Below, piece by piece: positions 23,809 through 36,350 of a stretch of DNA of 64,000 bases. This DNA is from Cylicocyclus nassatus (Eukaryota > Nematoda > Chromadorea > Rhabditida > Strongylidae): the NCBI GenBank assembly GCA_958299035.1, contig CATQJL010000223.1:12386293-12450292 (forward strand), given 5' to 3'. Position 1 is the first letter of the stretch, and the number at the start of each line of letters is the position of its first letter. The position numbers were made by a program, and so were the translations under genes. Below the pieces are notes generated by a model that saw only the letters and a list, made by a program, of their open reading frames with translations, was not told the origin of the DNA and did not search any database.

Positions 23809-25286
23809 CTTGCTCAAGTAAACACAATCCACATAGGGCATCTATATACGCCGTTGCCGTACTTTTTTCTTGATAGAAATCAAGAAAACGGAAATTTTTG
23901 TGCATTTGCAAAGTGATGCTGTGCCGTTTTTACATAATTAGTTGTATACTACAAACCTGTAGAAGTACAAACGTAAATTTCCAGCTCTCTACAAGCTTTG
24001 TTCTCGAGAAATTTAAATTTTAGCTTGGACCACATGACAAGGGAACTGTATTCGATATTTCTCGGGAACTAAAGCATGTAGAGAGTTGGAAATTTACGTT
24101 TGTACTTTTACAGGTTTGTTGTATACAACTGCTTATGTAGGAACGGCAAGCGCCGCTTTGGCAAGTGCACGAAAAATTCCGTTTTCCTGATTTTCAACAG
24201 GGAAAATATTAGGTCGTTCCGAAAGTTCTTTCCGTTTTTTCAACCTATCATAAAAACACGTGGAATGAAGGCAGGAAAACGCTTTAGGCACTCTCTGACG
24301 CAGCTTTTCTTCCTCTTTTCAACTGTCTTATGCCTGTGCCGCTTGCTCTTGCGATCAGTGAGATAATGGCCGAAATTTCGAACCCATGGTTTTTACCATG
24401 TATAACTTTGGCAATTTTTCAAAATCTTCTTTTTTGACTTTTGGAAAAGCTTTGATAGCCATCAGATAGAGTAAACAAAGTGCAATTTAATGCAATTTTT
24501 TGGCATTTATAGCTAGGCTCAAAAATTCTCTAGAATTATTTTTCTGATGCTATCAAATTCCACTTTTGGGGATGCCAGAAGCCATAGAACATAAAAAGGC
24601 GCACAACTAAGGTGTCATTCGATGCAGCTTTTTCTCCTCTTTCTGATGAGTACTTTCTCTTATTAGTTTGTGGGGTCTTTGGCGATAAAATTTCCGTAAA
24701 TCTTGATTTTGAACCCGCCTCATGATGTATCCGTGCAATGCAAAATCTTATATTTCGAAGCGGTAAACGCTCAGTTACTTTGTAAAAATAGTGTACAATC
24801 ATAAACGACTTTTGAAAGTTTCAAAAACCGAAGATTTGTTGATGTTCAGAGCGTTTGTGTGTTTTGTGACTTCGAAAAAGTGAAGACTTCTGAAAAAGTT
24901 ATCTAAAAAAATAATGAGAAGCTGGCTGAACTTGCCAAAAAATTCCATTGCATTGCACTTTGTTCACTCTATCTAACTGCTTTCATAGCTCCTCCAAAAG
25001 TTAAGAAAGAAGATAGTGAAAAATTGCCAAAGTTGGACATGGTAAAAACCATAGGTCCAAAATTTCGGCCATTATCTCACTGATCGCTAAAGCAAGCGGC
25101 ACAGGAATATGACAGTTGAAAAGAGGAAGAAAAGCTGCGTCGGGCAGTGCCCGAAGCGTTTCCCTATCTTCATTCCACGTGTTTTTATGATATGTTGAAA
25201 AAACGGAAAGAACTTTCGGAACGACCTAATATATGGCAACGGCGTGTATAGATGCTCCATGTGGATTGTATTTACGTAAGCAAGTT
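23809..25286. mobile_element. Foldback element interrupted by a mariner-type insertion
   Basis: The left end (cttgctcaagtaaacacaat, ccacat, gcatctatatacgccgttgcc) matches the reverse complement of 25232-25286 (ggcaacggcgtgtatagatg ... tttacgtaagcaag). Internal inverted blocks (tacaaacgtaaatttcc at about 23969 and ggaaatttacgtttgta at about 24089) lie in the left half. The right arm is cut by the mariner-type element at 24209-25229. Without that insertion the element would be about 455 bp long. Confidence 0.75.
24209..25229. mobile_element. Mariner-type element (1021 bp) with long inverted repeats
   Basis: Starts ttaggtcgttccgaaagttc and ends gaactttcggaacgacctaa, an exact inverted match. TA is at 24207-24208 and 25230-25231. 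The inverted repeats extend inward about 200-300 bp with small gaps (gtgagataatggccgaaatt on the left and its complement on the right). No transposase is encoded. Confidence 0.85.
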
Positions 25287-25481
25287 AGAATTTTTGTATA
25301 TTTTTGTTATGATTTTTCTCGACTTTTCGGGCAGTTAAATCTTTTTAGTTTTTGACTCGAAACTCTGGTGGAGTAGAGCTGTTGCTAAAGAAAGATTGCC
25401 ATCTTGTAGGGCTTGCTTTGCTCTATCGAACGATGTTTTGTAACATACTTAGAATTGAAAAATCTATGACTTATTGCAGTT

Positions 25482-25515
25482 AGATAAAACCTGCATTAAT
25501 TTCCGGACAACCTAA
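25482..25515. mobile_element. Solitary mariner-like end
   Basis: The sequence gcattaatttccggacaacc followed by taa has the form of a mariner right end (reverse: ttaggttgtccggaaattaa). No matching left end was found nearby, so it is a fragment or a chance match. Confidence 0.3.
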
Positions 25516-26156
25516 TACAAAGTCGACATAGACTTTCTCTTTTTCCCAGCTCTATTATGACTCAGATATAAAAACCATATCTAGCTTTAGCATTAGCTGA
25601 TTTTATGCAATCACTTTGAGCTCCATTTTCAAAAGATAGAGGAAAGCTAAAAAAGAGACGGTCTACGCTTTTTGGCGAAGTCTTGCTTTATAATAGAATT
25701 AGACAATTTGGCATCTTCATTCTTCCTTTGCATAAAAATTTCCTCACCAGCACACACATGTTTTTAGCTAAATGAGCTTTCTAAAGGTATATAGGTTGTT
25801 GGGTGACAAGACTCGTGGCTTTTCAAAAATGAGGTGAAGATATTTCGTATCAACTTGCTCTACCTTTCGCTTTCTATGGGACGCGAAAGCAAGACTTTTT
25901 TGGATTGGAAAAGCTTTGTGCATCAACATTTTGTATACAGTTCGATAGCTAAAAAAATGAGAAATCGACGTAAACCGTCTTTTTATACTAGCTTATCTGT
26001 GAAGCGAGATACGGGCAATTTTATCTAGCTACAATACCAGGCAGTTCCGGGGTAATTATTTCATGCTTAAGTTTTAAAAACAGGAAGTCTTTTTCAAAAT
26101 TTTCATATATGGTTCGAAAGCTTGAGAAACGAGTAATTTATATGCGCTTTTATTTG

Positions 26157-27004
<848 letters not shown>

Positions 27005-27236
27005 TTCTAGTCTCAAGTCTTAGGTAAAACAGGTCAGCCAAATGCCGGCCCGGCCCTAAAGTGAAGGTGGTCAGAGAAGAATTTTTACCTTTGCATCTAT
27101 GGTTCTGCTTAAATGCTTCTTGTGTTCTTAAAAATTTGTTCCGCGACTGTTGGCAATTTTGCCTTGGGCAAAGTGAAAGTGAACAAGTAATCCTTCAGCA
27201 TTTATCCATGTTTAAGTCTTCACTCCATACCCTTTG

Positions 27237-27393
27237 ATTCAACTGGCTTGGCGGCTGGAAGGCGGGCTTTGTGACCTAACTAAGCGTTGATCAGAGAGCA
27301 CGCGCGCGAGAGATTATACAAACTGCGTCGGGGGCGCGACTACATCACCTATCACAAAGCCCCCAGCCTTCCAGCCGTCAAGCCAGTTTGAAT
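27237..27393. mobile_element. Short MITE, ttcaactggcttggc family, copy 1
   Basis: Inverted ends attcaactggcttggcggct and ctggctt...ccgtcaagccagtttgaat flank a GC-rich centre (cgcgcgcgagag). A diverged copy lies at 33168-33320. Confidence 0.7.
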
Positions 27394-28235
27394 TGAAGGT
27401 CAGCCAAGTCCAGATCTAAAACGTATCCGTCCACTGTTTGTGAAGAGGTAGAGTACCATACGCGCCGAAATGGGGCGAGCCCCGCGGTCATCTGCAACAA
27501 ATACGCACCTCCACATGCGTGGAAATGCGTTTTTGCAAGAAGTCCGCGCGGGGCCTTCCTACATTTGGCAACATATAATCCTCTACCCTTGTGAATTATG
27601 AAAGCTCAAAGAATTGAATGTGAATTTAAAGCTTTGAGTCCCGTTATTTTTAAAATTTGCGTTTCCGTGTCAAACAGAAGTGGTTTAGAGGCTCAGAAAA
27701 ATCTAGCTAAAGTTAGTCTACAATGTAATGAAGGTAATCAATTCCGTAAATTCAAATCAAGGTTAAGTCTTTTGCATTAGCTGAGTAAAGTTAGCAAGTA
27801 TGTGAACAAGAATACTAAAAAACCAAACTATCGGATTCCCCCGAAGTGTAGCTTTATGTGAGGGTGACGGTATATTGTAAAAGTGTATAAATATGAGAAC
27901 CAAGTCTCAACGACACCGAGAATTCATAGGTGTTGGACATACGAGCTTTAATGTGTTCCACGTCTGCGGGTTTTGTGTCACTGCTAATTTTCCAAATTTT
28001 ATCTGTGAATGATTGTTGTTTCAAGATCGCTTTAAGTAGGAGATGTTGGCATGTTAAACTGCTTGACTGTTTGTTTCTAGATTGCTGGATGGAGAGAATC
28101 AGGTGTCTCAGTTGAAATTGCTGATTGCTGCTTACCAGTCTACTCACTCCGCTTCTCGTTCCTCTGGCGTACAGTACTTTGTCGTAGGAATTTTGCTCAG
28201 ATATTTTTTGTAGTCGGACGATTAGGCTTGTTCTA
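27394..28235. other. Non-coding stretch
   Basis: No gene is recognised. A GC-rich inverted pair (gagccccgcgg / ccgcgcggggcc) lies at about 27478-27556. Confidence 0.5.
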
Positions 28236-29584
28236 CAGTGCTGGCCAAAAGTTTGCAGCCACCCTGGAAAATAGCTGTAATTCCCTTCGCATCCTACAGA
28301 ATGAATACAAATTATAGTATTATGTGCAAATTACTCTACATGCAATGTATCAGAATATCTTGCGATTTGATGCACACAAAAGGTGATTTTGAGAAATTGG
28401 CCGATGAAGTTGGCCAAAACTTGCAGCCACTTTTTGTTAATCGCCTTTGTAAAAGTTCCTAAACTTCCAATACTCGTGCTACGAATGTATCCATAATTGC
28501 TGGAATGTGCTCGACAACCAGCTCCACCATACTACAAGAAAGGAGACTCTATGGACCAAAATGGTTTGACCGCAAGTTGACTGAGTAAAAGCGGAAAAAT
28601 CGTCAAGTTGCGGACAAATAATCGACATGTATGTGCTCTTATAAAAAGTTTCACCAACTAGACGTCTGAATTCAATTAGTTTGTATGACAGAAAAAGCAT
28701 AAATTGGCTTAAATGCATCCTGATTGTCACTTTGGCTCGGAGTTGGCACATTTTGCAGCTCGGAAGTTTGGCGCAGCAGTCCGCAAAAAAACCCAACGAC
28801 AAGACCGTATTTACAAAGGTAAACGTTTGCTCGAAGCTGACAAAGCTCCACAGAAAAGATGAACTATTTTTGCCATAAAAGAGCGGGCGCGATTTTTGCA
28901 TTCAAGAAAACTGTCGAGCACGCTTTTCTATAGCAAAAACAGCTTCATCTTATGGAGCTCTGTCAGCTTCGGGCAAACGTTTATCTTTGTAAAAACGGTC
29001 TTGTCATTGGGTTTGGGTTTCTTGCGGACCGCCGCGCCAAACTTCCGAGCTGCAAAATGCGCCAAATCCGAGCAAAAGTGACAATCAGGCTGCATTTAAG
29101 CCAAGTAATGCTTTTTCTGTCATACAAGCTAGTTGACTTCAAACGTCTAGTTGGTAAAACTTTTTATAAGAGCACGTACATGTCAGATATTTGTCCGCAA
29201 CTTTACGATTTTTCCGCTTTTCACAGTCTACTTGCAGTCAAACCATTTTGGTCCATAGATTCTCCTTGTATGGTTTCTTGTAGTATGGTGGAGCTGATTG
29301 TCGGGCACATTTCAACAATTATTGATCCATTCGTAGCACGAGTATTATAAGTTTAGGAACTTTTACAAAGACGATTAACAAAAAGTGGCTGCAAGCTTTG
29401 GCCAACTTCATTTCGGCCTATTTCTCAAAATCACCTTTTGTGTGCATCAGATCGCAAGATATTCTGATACATGGCAATGTAGAGTAATTTGCACATAACA
29501 TAATACTATAATTTGGGTTCATTCTGTAGGATGCGAAGGGAATTACAGCTTTTCAGGGTTGCTGCAAACTTTTGGCCAGCACTG
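28236..29584. mobile_element. Tc1-like palindromic element (1349 bp), arms of about 650 bp
   Basis: Starts cagtgctggccaaaagtttg after TA (28234-28235) and ends in the inverted match caaacttttggccagcactg before TA (29585-29586). The inversion runs almost the full length. For example, gtaaaagttcctaaactt near 28450 mirrors aagtttaggaacttttac near 29350, and the gctcggaagtttggcg block near 28758 is mirrored by cgccaaacttccgagct near 29034. The small asymmetric centre is at about 28870-28950. The TIR sequence is typical of Tc1 elements. The element encodes no transposase and may derive from two inverted copies of one end. Confidence 0.85.
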
Positions 29585-29967
29585 TATATATCTAATTCGT
29601 GTTATTTGCGCGTCTGCATTCGTAGAGTTATACGACTGAGAATTTATAAATTCCTAAATAACGACAAAAATATTTAGACCCAAGATATCGAATCAAATGC
29701 TTAAAGCGAAAGCATTAAAAGCGAAGCTAGAAACCGTGCGCAATTGTTAAAACCTGTTAAAAGTCTTTCAAAAAAAAGAAGAGGAAAAGAAAAAGCAGAA
29801 GAAGTAGACCTCAACCTCGCAACGATCGGCTTCTCTCACAATAGGAGCGCGAGAGAGAGCCCGGAAGTCGTCGTAGCACGTTATTACAAAGCATACCGCT
29901 TCAAAGCGCACAGGTGTGCATAACTTACAAGGTAAGGTAACTTGGTGTACATGGCTTTTTGAAATGG

Positions 29968-30216
29968 CTTGTATACCATAACACTCGTCTTGGTACGCCT
30001 GAGTCTAAATCTGTATTTCATTTCTGCTAATCGTCTCTCTAAAAGAAGTTATGAAGATTTTTCGCGCCAATTCTGGCCGCCCACAGGAAGTACGTTTGGA
30101 ACGAACAGTATTGCAGTGCACTGTGGTGTATTGGTTAATACGATAACTTTCAAGAGATTATGAAGGTGTAGATTCGAATTCTTTTGCTTTTATCAATTTG
30201 TATTGTTTCAATTAAG
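29968..30216 (+). repeat. tRNA-like SINE, copy 1
   Basis: Order: ataccataacactcgtcttgg, ttctgctaatcgtctctct, agttatgaagatttttcgcg, then a tRNA-like part with attggttaatacgataac and a B-box-like agattcgaattc, ending caattaagcttct. The same order occurs in reverse at 30405-30660. Both A- and B-box positions are degenerate, so this is a SINE and not a functional tRNA gene. Confidence 0.55.
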
Positions 30217-30404
30217 CTTCTTTTCTCCACCACTTTCATCACAAATTTTGGACAAATCTTGCGACTAGACATAGTTGGTTTGATATTTGTTAGCATCGAT
30301 GTGTGGATCAAAAAGTCAAGTCATGCGGCACTTGTGCATGATTCACTTTTTCATATTTTTGAAGAGTAGGGGCACAAATTTACCTTGAAAATGACTAATT
30401 TCCT

Positions 30405-30660
30405 TAGAAGCTTAATTGAGGCAAAGTAACTAAAAAACGCAAAGGATTCAAACCTACAGCTGCATCATCTCGTGAGGCTAGCGCACTATCACACAGCAGC
30501 ACACCGGAAGTATTGGAGTTCCGACCGATTTTCCCTCGGGGCAAACTTACCGCAAAAAACCTTCATAGCTTCTTAAAGATAGTATTAGCAGAAACGGAAA
30601 CCAGATTCGGAACTAGCCTTCCAAGACGAGTGTGATAGTATACATTTCATCTCATAAGGC
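30405..30660 (-). repeat. tRNA-like SINE, copy 2
   Basis: The reverse orientation of copy 1 gives an imperfect inverted pair. The minus strand reads gtgatagtgcgctagcctca, then gagatgatgcagctgtaggt and ttgaatcc, a better preserved tRNA-like half with B-box ggtttgaatcc. The two copies differ enough to be independent insertions or an old inverted duplication. Confidence 0.55.
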
Positions 30661-31462
30661 CAAGGACACCAAGCATCCTTGCCTTGTTAGGCTTAGCAGC
30701 AATTTGTAACAGTTTTTTCAGGAAAGGCGAGGACAAACACTGAACGTAGCGCTTGAAAGAAAAAGTAAAGTCTCCCACAACTGAGGTGGATTTGATTGAT
30801 AATAAATAGTTATCATTACTGTGTTCTTCTAACACTCTTCCCGAGAATTTGAAGCAGTTTTCGATAAAATTACACAAATTTAAGGACTTGGTATTTCTAA
30901 GCAGGCTACAAAAGTTGGGGCACATGAGGTACTACTAATTTAGCTAGAAGCTGCGCAAACTGTAACTGTTCCAAGATGATGAAGTTATTTCTATAACAAA
31001 AGGCGCTATAGGGATTGATATTCCTAGGAAAACTATAAAAACTAAATTTGCTGACGATGATGAGGTGAAAATTAACTCAGGCAATTCGTAATTAGCGTTT
31101 TAATTTGTATTATCAGAAAGATGAAATCGCTCCCAAAGGCATGAAAAGAACTGACATTTTCAAAGAGAGTTTGAGATCTAGAGCTGCTAGAGAAAGACAT
31201 GTTATCAAGCCCAAGTTTAATGTATTAGGTTGTCCCAGATGTAAACTTCACTTTTAAATAAATTGAGCTGTTTTTGTTCTCCTAATAGACTTAAGGTACC
31301 ATTCCGACAGAGTGGAGCAAGCTGTACAAACAGACCTCCAAAGATCCACCCAAGTCGTAATCCAGATAAAATTTGGGCCAAAAATCAAGATTTTTCAACT
31401 ACCCTGAAAATCAGCTCTCCTTTCAGAGAATTCATACGTACTTCCAACTTCGTCTTTATATA

Positions 31463-32406
31463 CAGGGTGCGCCAAAATTACCGGCGCGTGTTTCCTTGGG
31501 TGCCAGAAGGATACTAGACGGTCTTGAGTACGGATCGAGTATGCGTTTCTTTTACTAACCAGCGTTATGGTAATGCAATAGTCAAATCAGAATTTGGCTG
31601 CTTTACTCTCGAAAAAAATCCCAATTCCTTTCGCCGACTGAGGTGTGCTCTGTACGCAAGCATGACTTTGAGAATTTACGTAGCATCTTTTCAGTAGCAT
31701 TTTTTCTTGCTTTATAGGTGCGCAGAAAAATAGAGCAAGCCTTTGTCTCTAACACAATTGAGTTGGAAATTTAAAAGTCAATCCGAAAAGAATTTCTGAT
31801 TTTTTCATAAACATGGTTGAGAGGCTGTATACCGAAAGTTGTTGTATTTTTGGCCTTCGTGAGTGCGCCTTAGGATCAGATTTCCTTCTAAATCAGATTC
31901 AAAACTATCTCAGGTAATCGCTTTTAACTAGATGTTCTTCTACATGTCTTACGAATAAGGAGCTATTTTTATCTAAAAGGTTTTGCATATCTGGGGCCTA
32001 ATAATCGATTTTAAACATAAGGTCATTGCTCGTACGTAGGTATTTTTCGCAAAAACAATTTCTTATTTCGTGAAGGAAGAAATCCTGCAGATGCAACTAG
32101 ATCCTTGTGATAGTGCAAATTATGCTTTACAATTTTACCTTGGAAAGGTGTCTAGAAAGGCCTTGAATTTATTCAGTTACAGAGCAAATTATGAAGTAGA
32201 AAAATTTCATTGTTGCCTTTCTTGAAAATACTGGTCTGATTCTTTTAATTCTCAAATTCTTTAGTAGGGATTTTTTGAATTCAATAAAATGTATTTTGTA
32301 GAGATTAATTAGTGCTTTTTATAACGCAAATTTGATCTTATATTTTCCAATGGTTCCTTCGTGGCAGCGTTTGTAAAGTTGGCGCCGATAATTTTGGCGC
32401 ACCCTG
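31463..32406. mobile_element. Tc1/mariner-type MITE (944 bp) with TA duplication
   Basis: The left end cagggtgcgccaaaattacc follows TA (31461-31462). The right end ataattttggcgcaccctg precedes TA (32407-32408). Subterminal blocks cttgggtgccagaag and ccttcgtggcagc are also inverted. No transposase frame is visible. Confidence 0.8.
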
Positions 32407-32408
32407 TA

Positions 32409-33167
32409 GTAGACATATAGTAGTACCCAAAAATGTACTTTTTTCGAATTTTTTTTATGTAGAGCTTAGTATATCTCGAATATGAGAACATACAGGGGGT
32501 AAGTTTTTGAAATTATACTTAGTAAGGCGTGTAGTATATGATGACATATGTGACAGGGGCTGGGGGCGGACTTTTTCTCGCTTTCTATGCTTATAGCTAA
32601 TTCGTAGAGCTTGATCTGCTCTATCGAATGACTCCCTAAGTTTACTGGGAAAACAAAAACAGTTTGAAAAGGAGTTTACTTTTGGACAAGCTGATAGAAA
32701 CTAAAGCATCAATTTCGGTGAATGTTCTTAGTAAAGCTTATGCTGGTGGTGAAGAGGTAATGCCCCTAGATATCTCATTTCTTTTCTATTGACTTATTTA
32801 ATTTTCTCATGTTGGAATGCAACAAGCTATACAAGTAGCGGCGCTGATACGACTGTAGCCGAAACAACAGATTCTGCGACTCTGGCAAAAATTAGGTTGA
32901 TTTCATTTTATTGGGGAAATATAACTTGAAAACTATTTTCAGGTCTATACTCAGAAACCAAAAAACTATGGTGTCCTCGATTTTCGGCAGTTTTATTTGC
33001 ACATCAAAACAGTTCTATATCTGTCATAAATTGCCTCTCAAATTAAGATATTTTTCTTAGCCATTTGCTTTTTTGTGTTGTAACAATACACAGCAGCTTA
33101 GGTGCAAATAGATGCATTACATTTTTCAAGTTTACGTCTTTGACTTGAAATAGCTACATAACCTTTA
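32409..33167. other. Non-coding stretch
   Basis: AT-rich sequence with no supported feature. Confidence 0.5.
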
Positions 33168-33320
33168 ATTCAACTGGCTTGGCTTGAAGAAGGTGGGACT
33201 TATGGCCTAATTAAGGCCGCTAGCGCCCGCGACGCACCCGCATCTCTCTCGTGCGAGTGCTCTCTGATCATCCTTCAGTCTCAATTAGGTCACGCATTCC
33301 CCAAGCGAAACCGCTTGAAT
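33168..33320. mobile_element. Short MITE, ttcaactggcttggc family, copy 2
   Basis: The left end attcaactggcttggctt equals that of the 27237 copy. The right end ccaagcgaaaccgcttgaat is diverged. Confidence 0.6.
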
Positions 33321-33433
33321 CAAATGGTACTATATACAAGGATTAACAACTGCAATGTCGGACGCACCAACATCTCCAACTTGCGCAAAATTTGCATCTC
33401 TTTTTCAAACAGCACTCTGATTACTTTCCCACC

Positions 33434-33600
33434 GCCTCAGACAACCGACCGGAACTTCCGCAGCGTTTTCGCAGGATTTCCGCAGGTGACCCGGCGAAAA
33501 TCCTGCGAAGGCGCTGCGGAAACCCTGCAGTCTCAGAATACAGGGTTTCCGCTGTACTTTGTTTGGAGTTCCGCAGCACTTTGCGGTTTTCGCTTTTGAT
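33434..33600. repeat. GC-rich palindromic repeat, ttccgcag family, copy 1
   Basis: Begins cctcagacaaccgaccggaa followed by cttccgcag. Many inverted ttccgcag / ctgcggaa motifs follow. The same end occurs in reverse at 41874 (ctgcggaagttccggtgatt then gtctgagg). Confidence 0.55.
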
Positions 33601-35180
33601 TCGCGATCCGTTTCTTCCATCAAACTTCCTTTTTGATACTAGGTTCTCCTTTCCAATACTAGGTTTTCGCTTTTTACTAAGGCATTATTCCTTTGATGTA
33701 ACAATTCCTCCAGACTTTCTAGATGCTAAGAGACATAGACAGCGAAATAGTTTTAATGAGAAAGCACATGGCACAGTGTATTGTTTTATGCAGGTACCAT
33801 ATAGAATCACAATAGGCCGAAGTTGATAATTGCAAATTGACAGATCAATGAAGTGCTCATAAATAAACGTATGTACATAAAATCACAGATGCATTCGAGT
33901 ATATACGCATAACCGAATAAGGTTGGAAAAAAATCGGCAGATATTAGGAATTAAAAAGCAATGTTCTACTGATGGAAGAGTAACGAATAATGGAAGAATA
34001 AGATAAAAAATAACAATTTCATTCACAAAGGATAATACACGCTTCAAAGGGAGATGGTCCTATAGTTAAACAAACCGTTTCCACTTATCGGGTGTCATTT
34101 TGACCTTGTCCGCGCGAATGGAGCCGGCTTCGGCTTCCATCCCTTTCTGTAATGAGAATCAATTGAAATTTCTTGATGTAAATCGTGCCCTGCCGCAAGT
34201 GTTCCAAATTGCAACTTCTTCGCCAGGAAATACGGAGCAAATTTGGACAATTTATTCAAAATTTTGGGAAATTTCGAAATTTCAACAAGAGAAGCTTTGA
34301 GACACATTTCAAAATTACAAGAGTTTTCTGCAAAAATCAGGGCTTTACTTCGACTTGAATTTTTTTGGAACTTCAAAGTTTGGAGCGACAGAACTTTGTT
34401 TCAATTTGATATTCCAGCATTTTCCACACAAAACAGGTGTGTGTCGGACCCTAAGGCAGGTATGTGTAAGTCAAAGTTAATATAAATTATTGTTGAATTT
34501 TCATGAATTATCACTTAGAAAATAATACTTGAACCAAAAGCTCGTCCCATCCTTTTCAAAAATTCGAAACTCTTCCTTCACATCCGATCTGCACATGTAC
34601 TAAGAATATTCTTGAGACCCACTATGCCCCGCCTCTTTCTTTTATATTTCTACCACATTATTTCTATTTTATTCAATCATTCCCCACTGATATTCGAAAA
34701 TTTTATTTTCGAATTTCTCGAGCTTTTATTTCAAATCGTAAGTTTCGAATTTTTTAACTTCAAATTAAAAATTATTATTTTGTGATGTGTGCGGCATTGT
34801 GAGAGGAAATAGATTTGAAAATCAAAAGCAGAAATAGAAAGGATAGACATACGAAAAGCAGTGGCGGCGCGAGAAATTTATTTGAGGAAGGAGAAGGAGG
34901 AACACAAACTTTTGGGTTCGTGGGCGTTGGCCACTTCCAGCAAAAGAAAATTCAGGAATGGTTGAATTTTTGCGGTTACAATTTTTGTACCACCTCGATT
35001 TTTTTTAGCACAGCTCATTCGAAAATTGTCACCAAAGACGTTCGCCAGTTTTTCGGAAAAATCATAATTTCCTTTCAAATCGATGGGTCTCTTTGCGTTT
35101 ATATTCAGCTAACAAGAGAATGGTCGGAAGTCGAAGTGACAAAACCAAACAAGCTGTATATCGTTTGATGCAGTATAAAA
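33601..35180. other. Non-coding stretch
   Basis: No gene is recognised. At 34859 the sequence cagtggcggcgcgagaaat resembles a hAT-type terminal repeat (compare 48720 and 54598), but no partner end is evident. Confidence 0.45.
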
Positions 35181-35491
35181 CGCTGACTTAGAATCTGTCT
35201 TACTTATCTGCTTATCACTTCTGTGGACGAAGCTACAAGCAGTTTTCTTGTGAAAAAATCATAGATAAATCAGCAAAAGCGAGCACATTGTTGCACTTTT
35301 AGCTCAGCTTTAGCTTCTAAGAATTCAAAGTAAATTTGTCGCTTTTGGTCCAGCATTAAGTCGATGTGGCTCTGTACGGCTAAATTTTCATTTCCACGCA
35401 TAATTTCTTAGCAAAATAATGGCTTTGATGGCTTATAGCTTCGTCCAGAAAAGCGATAAGCAGATAAGGAAGACAGATTTGGAGTTAGCGC
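35181..35491. mobile_element. MITE (about 311 bp) at the 5' edge of an LTR
   Basis: The left end acgctgacttagaatctgtc, with following ttacttatctgcttatcact, is the inverted match of the right end (gcgataagcagataaggaag, agacagatttggagttagcg). The second arm pair is ggacgaagctacaagc / gcttatagcttcgtcc. Its right end abuts the 5' LTR, which lacks the first bases present in the 3' LTR. Confidence 0.75.
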
Positions 35492-35801
35492 TTCCTCCAT
35501 GCGCCCGGCCTAGGTTTTTTGTCACACTTTTAGTTTTGAACTCAACCCATGGGATGTACGAAGCACCCTATCTCGTGTGTCGGTTCTGAGATGTCTAGTT
35601 CGTTCCTCAATAGCTCCTCAACAGTTGCTCTATTCACTGTTTTGTATTAGCTCGTCTGTATCTCATTAGCTACTGTTATTCTCTGTATTTGCATATCAGC
35701 TTCTTCCTGTAGTTTGTCATAATATTGATAAACCATTTATATTTTACCAGTTGTTCTGCTAAGTCGGTGGAACCTGCGGTCTAGACCGTCCAACCGCCAC
35801 T
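35492..35801 (+). repeat. 5' LTR of non-autonomous retrotransposon
   Basis: Matches 39131-39432 at high identity (tcctcca-gcgcccggcctagg through ccgtccaaccgccact). The first few bases (tgtagcc of the 3' LTR) are missing, apparently replaced by the adjoining MITE. A possible primer-binding site, tgggggccgaaccgctgac, begins at 35802, immediately after the LTR. Confidence 0.85.
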
Positions 35802-36350
35802 TGGGGGCCGAACCGCTGACTTAGCACTGACAACTGTGGAAGCGTCGAAGACCTTCCAGAAGAAGCTGAATTTTGGAGCGTCAACGACCTCCAAAGTCGA
35901 TTTGAAGCGGCGATTGTATCCCGCATAAGCCTATCGCGTCTTAGACCGATAGATTGGGGCACCATATTGATTTATGAGGCGGCAAACGTATCTCCGCGTA
36001 ACCTATCCATCTATTGGTCGATTAGCGTTGACGGTATAGAGCGCGCTTAAGGCCGCTTATACGAATTGCAAGAGCTACCGCGAGTGCGAAGCATCACAGA
36101 ACCAATACTTTACGGAAGTTTGATGGAGCTACTCGGTGCATTGTTGTGTACATTCGAGTTTCACTTCGCTCGCTTGTAGTCTCGATCGAATCCTACAGTC
36201 AAAAGAGTGTTTGCTGTAGAAAGATTTGAGCAGCATAATGAATGAGGGAGAGGAACATAGAGCCCAGCCAACTATAGATAACGAGGTGATTAATTAACGG
36301 GGAGAAGAGCGAATCCCGTCAAGGGCAGAGATGTACAAGGAAATACATGA
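35802..36350 (+). other. Leader of the LTR retrotransposon
   Basis: Sequence between the 5' LTR and gag. A short frame begins atgaatgagggagaggaaca at about 36237 and stops at 36297, so the original gag start may lie here. Confidence 0.5.

Noticed and set aside
30123..30180. Functional tRNA gene
   Set aside because: The B box is present, but acceptor and anticodon stems do not pair. It recurs in an inverted copy, which fits a SINE.
31227..31260. Mariner-like left end ttaggttgtcccagatgtaa
   Set aside because: No inverted partner with a TA duplication could be found. It might pair with the solitary end at 25515, but orientation and distance do not fit one element.
33315..33826. Protein-coding gene in 94- and 144-codon frames
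   Set aside because: The frames overlap each other and a GC-rich palindromic repeat that also occurs at 41.7 kb.
34859..34880. hAT element starting cagtggcggcgcg
   Set aside because: Only one end is seen. No inverted partner or target duplication was found within about 1 kb.
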